Shown here in pieces: positions 30,917 through 39,552 of a DNA stretch of 64,000 nucleotides (the first letter of the stretch is position 1; each line of letters opens with the position of its first letter). Below the pieces are notes generated by a model, which worked only from the letters and a program-made list of their open reading frames with translations, did not search any database and was not told the DNA's origin. The DNA is from Verrucomicrobiota bacterium (lineage in GTDB: Bacteria; Verrucomicrobiota; Verrucomicrobiia; Chthoniobacterales; Chthoniobacteraceae). The DNA lies in assembly GCA_009885995.1 (NCBI GenBank), contig VFJQ01000029.1, positions 1-64,000 of the forward strand, given 5' to 3'. The translations under genes and the position numbers were made by a program.

Positions 30917-31753
30917 ATGAAACCCGCCCTTCGCGTTTTCCTCGTCGCCATCTCATCCGCCGCGCTGCTTTCCGCCTGCGGCAAAAAGGAGGGCGAGGTG
31001 ACCAGCGAAGCCGAGCAGGCGCTGCCGAAGGAGGAGCAGATGCCGACGCCCGCAGCGGCTCCCGGCTCGGAGGCACCCGTCGTCGCCGCTCCCGATGCAC
31101 CCGCTCCCACCGCGCCGGAAGAGAAGACGAACGCGGACTTCGAGGTGTGGTTTGCCAAATACAAACTCGACCTCAACGACCCGAAGATGCTCGACGCCGA
31201 TACGGACGGCGACGGCTTCAGCAACCGCGACGAATTCCTCGCCGACAGCAATCCGCTCGACCCCGGGATGCGTCCCGGCATCCACCCGGCGATCCGGCTC
31301 AAGGAATACACCGAGGTGCGGCTGCCCTTCGTGTTGCGCGCTGTGCAGGGCGAGACGGCCACGGTCGAGTTCGATAGCGATGGCACCGGCAAGCAGGAGA
31401 AGGTGCGCAAGGGCGACACGATCAAGGGCACGAAGCTGAAGGTCGATCGCGTCGAGACCCGCACCGACTTCGACAAGCACGGCGTGAAAGTGGACATGTC
31501 GCAAGTCGTGCTCACCGACGCCGACACGAACGACCGCGTGGTCGCGCTCAAGGATCTGCCCACGCGCACCAGCGCCACCTTCGCCACGCTCGTGAGCGCC
31601 GATGGAAAGGACACGCTCAAGGTCCGCGAGGGCGAGAGCTTCACATGGCCGAGTGAGCCGGGCAGCAGCTACAAGGTCATCGACCTGCGCATGGATCAGG
31701 TCGTGGTGAAGGACGAGGCGAGCGGGAAGACGGTCACCATCCCACGCCAGTAA
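30917..31753 (+). CDS. EF-hand lipoprotein of Verrucomicrobial type
   Basis: 278 residues. A lipoprotein signal ends LLSACGKKEG (lipobox LSAC), followed by an Ala/Pro-rich linker. Then a calcium-binding loop of the EF-hand/thrombospondin-3 type appears: DADTDGDGFSNRDEFLADSN (residues about 95 to 114). The C-terminal half is beta-rich with repeated ATVEFDSDGTGKQEKVRKG-like turns. It diverges from the kinase gene with a 93-base spacer, and is followed directly by the permease gene. Confidence 0.7.
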   Translation: MKPALRVFLVAISSAALLSACGKKEGEVTSEAEQALPKEEQMPTPAAAPGSEAPVVAAPDAPAPTAPEEKTNADFEVWFAKYKLDLNDPKMLDADTDGDGFSNRDEFLADSNPLDPGMRPGIHPAIRLKEYTEVRLPFVLRAVQGETATVEFDSDGTGKQEKVRKGDTIKGTKLKVDRVETRTDFDKHGVKVDMSQVVLTDADTNDRVVALKDLPTRTSATFATLVSADGKDTLKVREGESFTWPSEPGSSYKVIDLRMDQVVVKDEASGKTVTIPRQ

Positions 31754-32509
31754 GTGCTCACCGAAGCGCTCGCGCTCTGCGCCATCGGGGCCGCTGCGGG
31801 CGCGGTGAATGCTGTCGCCGGCGGGGGCACGCTGCTCACGTTTCCTGCGCTGATTTTCTTCGGCACGACGGCCATCGTCGCGAACGCCACGAACACGCTC
31901 GCGCTGTTCCTCGGCACGGCGGGCAGCATCTTCAGTTTCCGGCGCCAGCTCGCGGTGGTGAAGCCGTGGCTGATCCGCTTCGTGCCCGTGAGCATCCTCG
32001 GCGGCTGGCTCGGCAGCGTGCTGCTCACGCGCACCAGCGAGCGCGTCTTCGCGCAACTCGTCCCCTTCCTCCTGCTCTTCGCCACGGTCGTCTTCATCGC
32101 GCAGGGCGTGTTCCGGCGGTTCGCGGCGCCGGAGCACCCGCACCGGCGCATGGTGTGGGGCGCGATCGTCTTTCAGTTCGGTGTCGCGGTCTATGGCGGT
32201 TACTTCGGCGCGGGCATCGGCATCCTCATGCTCGCGTCGCTCGGCTTCCTCGGCCTCGGCGACCTGCACGAGATCAACGCGCTCAAGAACGTGCTCGCCG
32301 GCGTGATCAACTTCACCGCCGCCGTCTGGTTCGTCGCGAGCGGCCTCATCGACTGGCCGCGTGCGGCGATCGTGACCGTGGGCGCGGTCGGCGGCTATTT
32401 CCTCGGCGCGCACTACTCGCAGCGTCTTCCGCAGAAGCTCGTGCGCCACGCGATCACCGCCGCTGGCCTCGCGATCTCGGCGGTGATGTTTTGGCGGCAG
32501 CTTCGCTAG
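31754..32509 (+). CDS. TSUP-family (TauE/SafE) membrane permease
   Basis: 251 residues with about 7 to 8 membrane helices. The N-terminus AAAGAVNAVAGGGTLLTFPA is the conserved TSUP motif, repeated in the second half as YGGYFGAGIGILMLASLGF and NVLAGVINFTAAVWF. Members export sulfite, sulfoacetate or organosulfonates. It starts with GTG immediately after the stop codon of the EF-hand lipoprotein, so the two genes are probably coupled. The substrate is not known. Confidence 0.88.
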   Translation: MLTEALALCAIGAAAGAVNAVAGGGTLLTFPALIFFGTTAIVANATNTLALFLGTAGSIFSFRRQLAVVKPWLIRFVPVSILGGWLGSVLLTRTSERVFAQLVPFLLLFATVVFIAQGVFRRFAAPEHPHRRMVWGAIVFQFGVAVYGGYFGAGIGILMLASLGFLGLGDLHEINALKNVLAGVINFTAAVWFVASGLIDWPRAAIVTVGAVGGYFLGAHYSQRLPQKLVRHAITAAGLAISAVMFWRQLR

Positions 32510-32577
32510 CCGCAGGTGGGTAGGAACATCGCGCTTGCCGCGAATTGCCGCGCGGAGACGATGCGCACGCTTCCCGC

Positions 32578-35139
32578 ATGAGCCGACGTCACTTTCAACG
32601 CAGAGGCGCAGAGAGCGCAGAGGGACGCAGAGGATTCTTTTTTTCCTCTGCGCTCCTTTGCGGCCTCTGCGCCTCTGCGTTGATCGCCACGGCCGCGCGT
32701 GCCGTGGACGCTGATGAGGTGAAGGAGAAGCTGATCGCCGGTGCCTACGAGGAAGTGATCGCCGCTGCGCCCAAGGAGCCTGACGACGCAGCGTGGCCGC
32801 TCATGCAAGCCGAGGCGCTCGCGGCGCTGGGGCGCTGGAAGGAAGCGAAGGACGTGATCGAGAAGGGGATCGAGAGATTCAACAATGACCTCGAACTGCG
32901 GTTCGCGCTCTACGAAGCGGCACGGCAGACCGGCGTGAGCGATGAAGCGAAGCGGCGTTTGGATGAACTCGACCGGCTCGCCGGTTCGCGGGAGTGGGCG
33001 TATCGCTCGCCGTCGCAGCGCGTGGCGCTCGGACGGATCGCGCTGCTCGTCGGCGCGGACCCGAAGAAGGTGCTGGAGCTGTTCTACGACCCGACGCGGA
33101 AGGAGAAGCCGGACTACCGCGGGACGTGGCTCGCAAGCGGCGACCTCGCGCTGGAGAAGAATGACTTCGCGCTCGCCTCGCGCACGTTCGCGACGGCGGC
33201 GAAAAAGTTTTCCGAAGACCCTGACGTGTGGTTCGGCCTCGCGCGGGCTTTCGCGCCGAGCGACACACGCGAGTCCGTCGCGGCGATCGAGAAGGCGCTG
33301 GAGTTCAACCCGCGTCACGTCGGTGCGCACCTCTTGCTCGCCGAGCACCACATCGATGGCGAGCGCTACACCGAGGCCGACGCGGCGATCGGCGAGGCGC
33401 TGAAAACCAATCCGCACTCGCCCGAGGCTCACGCACTGCGCGCGGTGCTGGCGCATCTTCGCGGGGACGAAGCGAACGAGAAGCTCGCCAAGGCAACGGC
33501 GCTCCAGCAATGGCCGACGAACCCGGCGGTGCCGCATCTCATCGGGCGGAAGCTCTCGCAGAAGTATCGCTTCGCCGAGGGCGCGGCGCTCCAGCGCGAG
33601 GCGCTGAAGTTCGATGCGGCCTTTCTCCCCGCGAAGGCGCAACTCGCGAACGATCTGCTCCGACTCGGCGAGGACGGGGAAGGTTGGAAGCTCGCCGAGG
33701 AAGTGCAGGCCGCCGATCCCTACGACGTGATCGCCTTCAACCTCGTGACGCTGCGCGACGCGATCAAAGGCTTCCGCTCGTTGGAGAGCGAGCACTTCAC
33801 CGTGCGCATGAGCCCGCACGAGGCGGACGTGTATGGCGACCGCGTGCTCGCCTTGCTGGAGCGCGCGCACGACACGCTCTCGGCGAAATACGGGCTCACG
33901 CTGCGGCAGAAAACGATCGTCGAAATCTTCGACGACCAGAAAGACTTCGCGATCCGCACCTTCGGCCTGCCAGGCGGGGCGGGGTATCTCGGCGTGTGCT
34001 TCGGGCGCGTGATCACCGCGAACAGCCCCGCGGCGCGGCCCGGCTCGACGTCGAGCTGGGAGGCGATCCTGTGGCACGAGTTCACGCACGTCATCACGCT
34101 GACGCTCACGAAGAACAAAATGCCGCGCTGGCTGAGCGAAGGCATCAGCGTCTTCGAGGAGCGGCAGCAGCGCGGCAATTGGGGCGAGCAGATGAAGCCG
34201 CGCTATCGTGCGATGATCCTCAACGACGAGGAGTTCACGCCCGTCTCGCGGCTGAGCAATGCGTTCATGCGGCCCAAGTCGCCGGTGCATCTTGGTTTCG
34301 CGTATTACGAGTCGTCGCTTGTCGTCGAGTGGCTTATCGAGCGCTTTGGATTGGAGAAGATGAAGGCGCTGCTCGCCGATCTCGCGCGCGGTGTGGAGAT
34401 CAACGCCGCGCTCGCCACGCACTTCGCGTCGATCGAGACGCTCGACGATGAATTCGCCGGCCACGCGCGCCGGCTCGCGAATGCCGTTGGGCCGCAGGTC
34501 GATTGGGAAAAGCCCAAGCCGCGCGAGCTGCGCACGGCCGAATCCGCTGCGCAAATTCTCGCCGAGAAACCGACCAACTACGACGCCATCCTCAGCTACG
34601 CCGAGCACCTGCTCGACGCGAAGAAGTGGGCCGAAGCGAAGGAGCCGCTGCAAAAGCTCATCGAGCTCTACCCCGAGCAGCGCGATGCGGATGGCGCCTA
34701 TGCGATGCTCGCGAAAGCGCAGCGCGAACTCGGCGAGATCGACGCGGAAGTCGCCACGCTCACGAAGCTCGCCGACCTCACGCCCGAGGCGACCGACGCC
34801 TTCGCACGGCTCGCGCAGATTTTCGCCGAGCGCGCGGACTGGCTGAAGGTGCTCGACTACACCGCGCGCTTACAGGCCGTGAACCCACTCGCGCCCGACC
34901 CGCACCGCGCCGCCGCCGAAGCGCACGAAGCGCTCGGCCAGCGCGACGCAGCGATCGCCGCCTATCGGACGATGCTGCGGCTCGATCTGTCCGACGCGCC
35001 GGAAGTCCACTTCCGCCTCGCCCGCCTGCTGCACGCGAATCGCGATCCGGCGGCGAAACGCGAAGTGTTGCTCGCGCTGGAGGAAGCCCCGCGCTTCCGC
35101 GCCGCGCACGAGCTGTTGCTGGAGATCACGCAGCCATGA
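32578..35139 (+). CDS. TPR protein with M-type metallopeptidase domain (peptidase MA-like)
   Basis: 853 residues. The N-terminal signal peptide is encoded by inverted repeat D (MSRRHFQRRGAESAEGRRGF, then SSALLCGLCASALIATAARA). Tetratricopeptide-like repeats fill residues 45 to 380 and again about 650 to 850. Between them is a gluzincin-type site: LWHEFTHVITL (HExxH) with the third ligand in LSEGISVFEE. This is the peptidase_MA-like layout of secreted zinc proteases. It overlaps the next gene by ATGA. The antisense frame of more than 700 codons is a shadow. Confidence 0.8.
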   Translation: MSRRHFQRRGAESAEGRRGFFFSSALLCGLCASALIATAARAVDADEVKEKLIAGAYEEVIAAAPKEPDDAAWPLMQAEALAALGRWKEAKDVIEKGIERFNNDLELRFALYEAARQTGVSDEAKRRLDELDRLAGSREWAYRSPSQRVALGRIALLVGADPKKVLELFYDPTRKEKPDYRGTWLASGDLALEKNDFALASRTFATAAKKFSEDPDVWFGLARAFAPSDTRESVAAIEKALEFNPRHVGAHLLLAEHHIDGERYTEADAAIGEALKTNPHSPEAHALRAVLAHLRGDEANEKLAKATALQQWPTNPAVPHLIGRKLSQKYRFAEGAALQREALKFDAAFLPAKAQLANDLLRLGEDGEGWKLAEEVQAADPYDVIAFNLVTLRDAIKGFRSLESEHFTVRMSPHEADVYGDRVLALLERAHDTLSAKYGLTLRQKTIVEIFDDQKDFAIRTFGLPGGAGYLGVCFGRVITANSPAARPGSTSSWEAILWHEFTHVITLTLTKNKMPRWLSEGISVFEERQQRGNWGEQMKPRYRAMILNDEEFTPVSRLSNAFMRPKSPVHLGFAYYESSLVVEWLIERFGLEKMKALLADLARGVEINAALATHFASIETLDDEFAGHARRLANAVGPQVDWEKPKPRELRTAESAAQILAEKPTNYDAILSYAEHLLDAKKWAEAKEPLQKLIELYPEQRDADGAYAMLAKAQRELGEIDAEVATLTKLADLTPEATDAFARLAQIFAERADWLKVLDYTARLQAVNPLAPDPHRAAAEAHEALGQRDAAIAAYRTMLRLDLSDAPEVHFRLARLLHANRDPAAKREVLLALEEAPRFRAAHELLLEITQP
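32596..32682. repeat. Inverted-repeat element D, absorbed into a coding region
   Basis: Arms of 39 bases: 32596 to 32634 (starting CAACGCAGAGGCGCAGAG) and 32644 to 32682, matching at about 33 positions. The loop is a T-run. The repeat begins 6 codons after the ATG of the TPR metallopeptidase and encodes most of its signal peptide. In RNA it would put a strong hairpin over the first 35 codons. Confidence 0.85.
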
Positions 35140-35157
35140 GTGAGAACAAGCTCCCCT

Positions 35158-35328
35158 CGCGGGTCATCCTGAGTGGAGCGCCGCTTCGCGAAGCGAAAGG
35201 CGCGGAGTCGAAGGATCCGGTGCTCGCACTGAGCGGCTCTCGCAGCGGGGGCCGCACTGTGCTTCACCGGATCTTTCGACTTCGCTTCGCCCGCCTTTCC
35301 GCCTGCGCTCCGCTCAGGATGACCCGCG
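35158..35328. repeat. Inverted-repeat element E at the 5' end of the DUF4159 gene
   Basis: Outer arms 35158 to 35181 (starting CGCGGGTCATCCTGAGTGGA) and 35305 to 35328 are near-perfect reverse complements, with inner complementary stretches (AAGGATCCGGTG at 35211 and CACCGGATC at 35264). The whole element is 171 bases, is open in the DUF4159 frame, and its right arm supplies the ATG at 35319. Confidence 0.85.
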
Positions 35329-36167
35329 TTTGGATGCTTATCTTCCTCGCCGCCGCCGCGCTCGTCTGCGCGCAGACTCCCGACTTCCGCCGCAGCCGCT
35401 CGTCGCGCGGCATGGACTTCTCCAACCCGCGTGGCGACCAACACTCCGGCGACACGCCCACTTGGGAAAATCCTCCGGGCTTTGAAAAAGATGTCTTCAC
35501 CTTCGTCCGCATCCGCTACGGCAGCGGCGGGCGCGGCTATGGACGGCGCAGCGGCGGCGGGTGGGCGACCGATTATCCGGACGCCGACCTGAACCTCGCG
35601 TGGCGGCTCCAGCAGATGACTTCGATGAAGGTCGATCCGAACGGCAAGGTGCTCGAGATCACCGATCCCGAGCTCTTCCGCTATCCGTGGATCTACATCG
35701 TCGAGCCCGGCGCTCTCGCCTTCAGCGACGAGGAAGTGCCTATCCTCCGCCGTTACCTGCTCAATGGCGGCTTCCTCATGGTCGATGACTTTTGGGGCGA
35801 GCGGGAGTGGGATAATTTTCACGACGAAATCAAACGCGTTTTCCCCGACCGCGACCTCTTCGACATCCCGCGCTCGCACCCAGTCTTCCACTGCGTCTTC
35901 CCGCTGCCCGAGGATCTGAACCTGCAATGCCCTGCGATCGGCTACGCGATGAACGGCATCACCGCCGAGCGCCCCGATGCGCAGGAGGCGCACTTCCGCG
36001 GCATCAATGACGACAAGGGCCGGCTGTGCGTGATCGTCTGCCACAACACGGACAACGGCGACGGCTGGGAGCGCGAAGGCGAGGACCACCACTACTTCAA
36101 GGAGTTCTCCGAGAAGAAAGCCTACCCACTCGGGATCAATATCATCTTCTACGCGATGACGCACTGA
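35319..36167 (+). CDS. DUF4159-family secreted protein
   Basis: 282 residues from the ATG at 35319, which gives a proper signal peptide (MTRVWMLIFLAAAALVCAQ). An earlier in-frame ATG at 35136 overlaps the preceding gene by ATGA but would add 61 residues encoded by repeat E. The mature part is DUF4159: FVRIRYGSG, PDADLNLAWRLQQMTSMKV, PWIYIVEPGALAFSDEEV, and YLLNGGFLMVDDFWGEREW. In many bacteria DUF4159 genes sit in MoxR/DUF58 clusters; the MoxR ATPase follows here. Its function is unknown. The 5' end looks remodelled by the repeat. Confidence 0.8.
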   Translation: MTRVWMLIFLAAAALVCAQTPDFRRSRSSRGMDFSNPRGDQHSGDTPTWENPPGFEKDVFTFVRIRYGSGGRGYGRRSGGGWATDYPDADLNLAWRLQQMTSMKVDPNGKVLEITDPELFRYPWIYIVEPGALAFSDEEVPILRRYLLNGGFLMVDDFWGEREWDNFHDEIKRVFPDRDLFDIPRSHPVFHCVFPLPEDLNLQCPAIGYAMNGITAERPDAQEAHFRGINDDKGRLCVIVCHNTDNGDGWEREGEDHHYFKEFSEKKAYPLGINIIFYAMTH

Positions 36168-36186
36168 GCGCGCCGCACCGTTTTTC

Positions 36187-37188
36187 ATGACCACCACGCC
36201 ACCACCCATCCCGAACAGCGACCACGAAACCTTCGAGCAGTTGCAAGCGGCCCGACCGCGCATCCTCGCGGAGCTGGGCAAGGCGATCGTCGGGCAGCAC
36301 GAGGTGATCGAGCAAATCCTCATCGCGCTGATGGCGGGCGGGCATTGCCTCATCACGGGTGCGCCGGGGTTGGCGAAGACGCTGCTCGTGAAGTCGATCG
36401 CGCAGATCTTTCACCTCGAGTTCCGCCGCATCCAATTCACGCCGGACCTCATGCCGCCGGATATTACCGGGGTGGAGATTTTGCAGGAGACGGACGCCGG
36501 GCGCGCGCTCACGTTCGTGCCGGGGCCGATCTTCGGGAACATGGTCCTCGCCGACGAAATCAACCGCACGCCGCCGAAGACGCAGGCCGCGCTGCTCGAG
36601 GCGATGCAGGAGCACCAAGTCACCGCGAGCGGGCGACGGTATGCGCTGCCGGAGCCGTTCTTCGTGCTCGCGACGCAAAACCCGATCGAGATGGAAGGCA
36701 CGTATCCGCTGCCCGAGGCGCAGCTCGACCGGTTCATGTTCAACGTGGTGATCGACTACCTGCCCGAGGCGGATGAAGTCGCCGTCGTGCAGCGCACCAC
36801 CGCCGGTGCAGGCGAGACGATCGAGCCACTGCTCAGCGGGGAGGACGTGCTGCGCTTCCACGCGCTCGTGCGGCAGGTGCCGGTCGCGGAAGACCTCGTG
36901 CGCTTCGCCGTGCGGATCGCCGCGGCGACGCGTCCGCGGCAGGCGGGCTCGCCGGCATTCGTAAACGATTGGGTGAGCTGGGGCGCCGGCACGCGCGCGG
37001 CGCAATACCTCACGCTCGGCGCAAAGGCGCGCGTGCTCCTGCAAGGCCGCTCGCACGTCACGCGCGAAGACATCACCGCGCTCGCTGGGCCAGTGCTGCG
37101 GCATCGCGTGCTCGTGAACTACCGCGCGGAAGCGGAAGGCGTGAGCGTGGGGAAGGTCATCGAGCGGGTGCTCGAAACCGTGAAATGA
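36187..37188 (+). CDS. MoxR-family AAA+ ATPase
   Basis: 333 residues. The Walker A region reads TGAPGLAKTLLVKSI, the Walker B region MVLADEINRTPPKTQAALLE, and sensor 1 FVLATQNPIEMEGTYPLPEAQ. This is the MoxR signature, including the EGTYPLPEAQLDRF motif. MoxR proteins are chaperone-like ATPases that help metal-cofactor insertion or complex assembly. Usually a DUF58 gene follows; here it does not. It starts 19 bases after DUF4159. Confidence 0.93.
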   Translation: MTTTPPPIPNSDHETFEQLQAARPRILAELGKAIVGQHEVIEQILIALMAGGHCLITGAPGLAKTLLVKSIAQIFHLEFRRIQFTPDLMPPDITGVEILQETDAGRALTFVPGPIFGNMVLADEINRTPPKTQAALLEAMQEHQVTASGRRYALPEPFFVLATQNPIEMEGTYPLPEAQLDRFMFNVVIDYLPEADEVAVVQRTTAGAGETIEPLLSGEDVLRFHALVRQVPVAEDLVRFAVRIAAATRPRQAGSPAFVNDWVSWGAGTRAAQYLTLGAKARVLLQGRSHVTREDITALAGPVLRHRVLVNYRAEAEGVSVGKVIERVLETVK

Positions 37189-37200
37189 GCACGCTGTCCG

Positions 37201-37830
37201 ATGATCTCCTTTGTTGATGTTCCGAAACTGCTGGGGAGCGCGCCTGCCACAGCGGTTCGCCACAGCGGTCTGAATCTTCCGCACATCGCGCCGCTGACGA
37301 CGTTCGTCGAAGAACTGCGAGCGGAGAGAGGCGAGGATTATCAGATTCCATACTTCGACCCGTGGGACGGCGGCATCGCTGCACGCATCCTTTTCCTGCT
37401 TGAAGCTCCCGGAGCGAAAGCGGTGGTTTCGGGATTCATCTCGCGCAACAACCCTGACGAGACGGCAAAGAACTTTCACGAATTGAACTTCGAGGCAGGT
37501 ATCCCGCGTGAAGACACCGTAACGTGGAACATCGTGCCGTGGTATATCGGCAGCGAGACGCGGATTCGTCCTGCCGGAAAGGCGGACATTCGTGAGGGAC
37601 TGCCGGTGCTCGCGCACTTGCTCGCTCTGCTCCCGAGGCTGAGGGCTGTGGTGCTCATCGGAGGGAAGGCGCATCAGGCTGAACCCCATGTCCGGGGTCT
37701 GTGTCCAGAACATGGGGTCTTTCTCTCGCCGCACCCGAGCCCGCTTTTCGTTAATCATGTGCCAGAGAATCGGGCCAAAATTCTCGTCGCGCTCCAAGCG
37801 GTGAAAACTTACGTGGACGGCCTCGTATGA
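37201..37830 (+). CDS. Uracil-DNA glycosylase superfamily protein
   Basis: 209 residues. RILFLLEAPGAKAVVSGFIS resembles motif 1 of the UDG superfamily and FLSPHPSPLFVNH resembles motif 2 (HPSP), with a middle TWNIVPWYIG segment. It may remove damaged bases or belong to an uncharacterised branch. Just before the HPSP motif is a 40-base insertion bearing an inverted repeat (ACCCCATGT...ACATGGGGT, 37683 to 37720), translated as EPHVRGLCPEHG. It overlaps the next gene by ATGA. It starts 13 bases after MoxR. Confidence 0.65.
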   Translation: MISFVDVPKLLGSAPATAVRHSGLNLPHIAPLTTFVEELRAERGEDYQIPYFDPWDGGIAARILFLLEAPGAKAVVSGFISRNNPDETAKNFHELNFEAGIPREDTVTWNIVPWYIGSETRIRPAGKADIREGLPVLAHLLALLPRLRAVVLIGGKAHQAEPHVRGLCPEHGVFLSPHPSPLFVNHVPENRAKILVALQAVKTYVDGLV

Positions 37831-38819
37831 TTCGAAGTAGCCCGCCGGCTCTACCCATTGCTCTCTGCCTGCTCGCCGCTCTCTGCCTCGTCGCTTCGGC
37901 AGAGCCGCAGCCGATCGATCCTGGCGACTGGAAGACTCATCGTAAGGAACTGCGCGCGGAGTGGGAGAAGGTGCTGGGAAAATTTCCCGCGACGAAAGCG
38001 CCGCTCAATGTGCAGCGCGAAACCGTCGAGCACTTCCCGGCTTACACCCGGCAGAAGGTCAGCTACGCGATCGAGGACGGCGTGCGTGAGGACGCGGTGC
38101 TCTTCGTGCCGAAGCCTGTGCCCGCGAAGGCGCCGGCAGTGGTCGTCTTCCACCCGACGCTCAAGGCGCACTACGCGCAGGTCGCGGGTTACGACACGTC
38201 GGTGCCGGACAAGTTGATGGGCCCGCATCTCGCCGAGCGTGGCTACATCGTCGTGTGCCCGCGCAACTTCGCCTTCGACGACGGCGCGGACTACAAGGGC
38301 AACACCGCGAAGATGCAGGCGCGGCATCCCGACTGGCTCGGCATCACGCGCATGACTTGGGATGGAATCCGCGCGGTCGATTTCCTCGAGAGCCTGCCGA
38401 ACGTGGACCGCGCGCGCATCGGCGCGATCGGCCACTCGCTCGGCGCGAAGGAGGCGCTGTATGCGGCGGCGTTCGATGAGCGCGTGAAGGCGGCGGTGTC
38501 GTGCGAAGGCGGCGTCGGCCTCGCGCTGAGCAACTGGCACGACGTCTGGTATCTCGGGCCGCGCATCAAGGAGCCGGGCTTCGCGCGCGATCACCACGAA
38601 CTGCTCGCGCTCGCCGCGCCGTGCGCGTTCCTGCTCATCGGCGGCGGCTCGGCGGATGGCGATCCGAGCGTGCCGTATCTCGAGGCCGCGCGACTGGTCT
38701 ATCGCGCGCTCGGCGCGGAGAAAGACCTACGCTTCCTCAACCACGGTCAGGGCCACAAGTATCCGCCGGAGGCGCGCAAGGTCGCGGAGGAGTTTCTCGA
38801 CGAGGTTCTGCGGCGGTAA
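37827..38819 (+). CDS. Secreted alpha/beta hydrolase (dienelactone-hydrolase-like)
   Basis: 330 residues. The signal peptide LPIALCLLAALCLVASA is followed by an alpha/beta-hydrolase core with the nucleophile elbow IGHSLGAKEAL (Ser in GHSLG) and a C-terminal GQGHKYPPEA histidine. An N-terminal acetyl-xylan-esterase-like segment (VVVFHPTL) precedes. This fits an exported esterase acting on sugar esters or similar. It ends in a GC hairpin (38826 to 38843). Confidence 0.75.
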   Translation: MIRSSPPALPIALCLLAALCLVASAEPQPIDPGDWKTHRKELRAEWEKVLGKFPATKAPLNVQRETVEHFPAYTRQKVSYAIEDGVREDAVLFVPKPVPAKAPAVVVFHPTLKAHYAQVAGYDTSVPDKLMGPHLAERGYIVVCPRNFAFDDGADYKGNTAKMQARHPDWLGITRMTWDGIRAVDFLESLPNVDRARIGAIGHSLGAKEALYAAAFDERVKAAVSCEGGVGLALSNWHDVWYLGPRIKEPGFARDHHELLALAAPCAFLLIGGGSADGDPSVPYLEAARLVYRALGAEKDLRFLNHGQGHKYPPEARKVAEEFLDEVLRR

Positions 38820-38825
38820 GTGGCT

Positions 38826-38843
38826 CCCGCCGCCCCCGGCGGG
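38826..38843 (+). terminator. Possible terminator hairpin after the hydrolase gene
   Basis: CCCGCCG (38826 to 38832) and CGGCGGG (38837 to 38843) form a 7-bp GC stem around a 4-base C loop, 6 bases after the hydrolase stop. There is no T-tract, so termination is only possible. Confidence 0.35.
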
Positions 38844-39346
38844 GGACAGCCTACCTAACAAAACACCCGAAACACAAACTTTCGGACACGCCCGAAAAGT
38901 CGGGCCAGCTCCCGCCGGCTTTACCCCGCCCTCCGCCCCCCGGAACCGCCGCACAACCCCGCCGAACCGCGGAACGCCGGCCCGAGCCATCGCGCACTCG
39001 CCCCGAATCGCATAAACCCGCGCATATCCCGGGCGAATTGGCCTTGGCGCGTCTCCCCTTTTGTCGGAAAAGCCTCTCTGTCCCATGAACCCGTCGCCGT
39101 TTTTGAGTTGCGGCAGATGGTCTGTGAACGGGGAACTACGCTTCAATAACGCGCAAATGCTTCATCCGTCGAAGCATACACCCCACGGAGCCAGAGCGGA
39201 CTCCTCCGAGACAGATTGGGCCTGAACTTCCCGAAACGCAAACGTATGGGAACGCCTTCCGGCCTTCCGCGGCGCTCTTGCAGCGGGTCTGCATTGAGCT
39301 TACAGCCCCGCTGCAAACACAACGCGATGGAGACGCCGAACCTTGA
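38844..39346. other. Non-coding region holding the probable host-prophage boundary
   Basis: About 500 bases with no supported gene. Two small palindromes lie close together (CCGAAA...TTTCGG at 38867 to 38884 and CCCGAAAAGTCGGG at 38891 to 38904), and a similar CCCGAAACGCAAAC occurs near 39229. Such CGAAA-containing repeats recall the transposase-binding sites at Mu ends, but the exact terminus and target duplication cannot be fixed from one side. Confidence 0.4.
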
Positions 39347-39552
39347 CCCTTAAGCTGGGAATCCGCCCAGGACGAAGCCTCCAAGTGGCTCGGCTCACTT
39401 GCGCTCGGTCGTGATCTCTTTGGCCAGGTCGTCGATCTGAGCTCGAAAGGCGACTCGCTTCCCTTCACCGGCGACTTCCGCCGCATGGTGCTCGAAGCCG
39501 TCCGTCGCAAGCTCGTGAAGCGCCGCGCCAAGGAGATCATACTGCCTCCGTA
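39347..39552 (+). other. Open-frame fragment without a start
   Basis: Plus-strand frame of 67 codons between TGA (39344) and TAA (39550), reading WLGSLALGRDLFGQVVDL, then LPFTGDFRRMVLEAVRRKLV and KRRAKEIILPP. It looks like a real protein C-terminus (regular amphipathic helices) but lacks a start codon. It overlaps the formyltransferase end by 16 bases. It could be a host gene truncated by prophage insertion or a decayed phage gene. The downstream TGCCTCCG at 39542 begins with the TG dinucleotide common at Mu-type ends. Confidence 0.35.

Noticed and set aside
28862..31753. 963-codon plus-strand frame across the kinase
   Set aside because: Antisense shadow of the kinase; only its last 278 codons, the EF-hand lipoprotein, are a real gene.
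32506..34653. 715-codon minus-strand frame
   Set aside because: Antisense of the TPR metallopeptidase; no domain or start signal.
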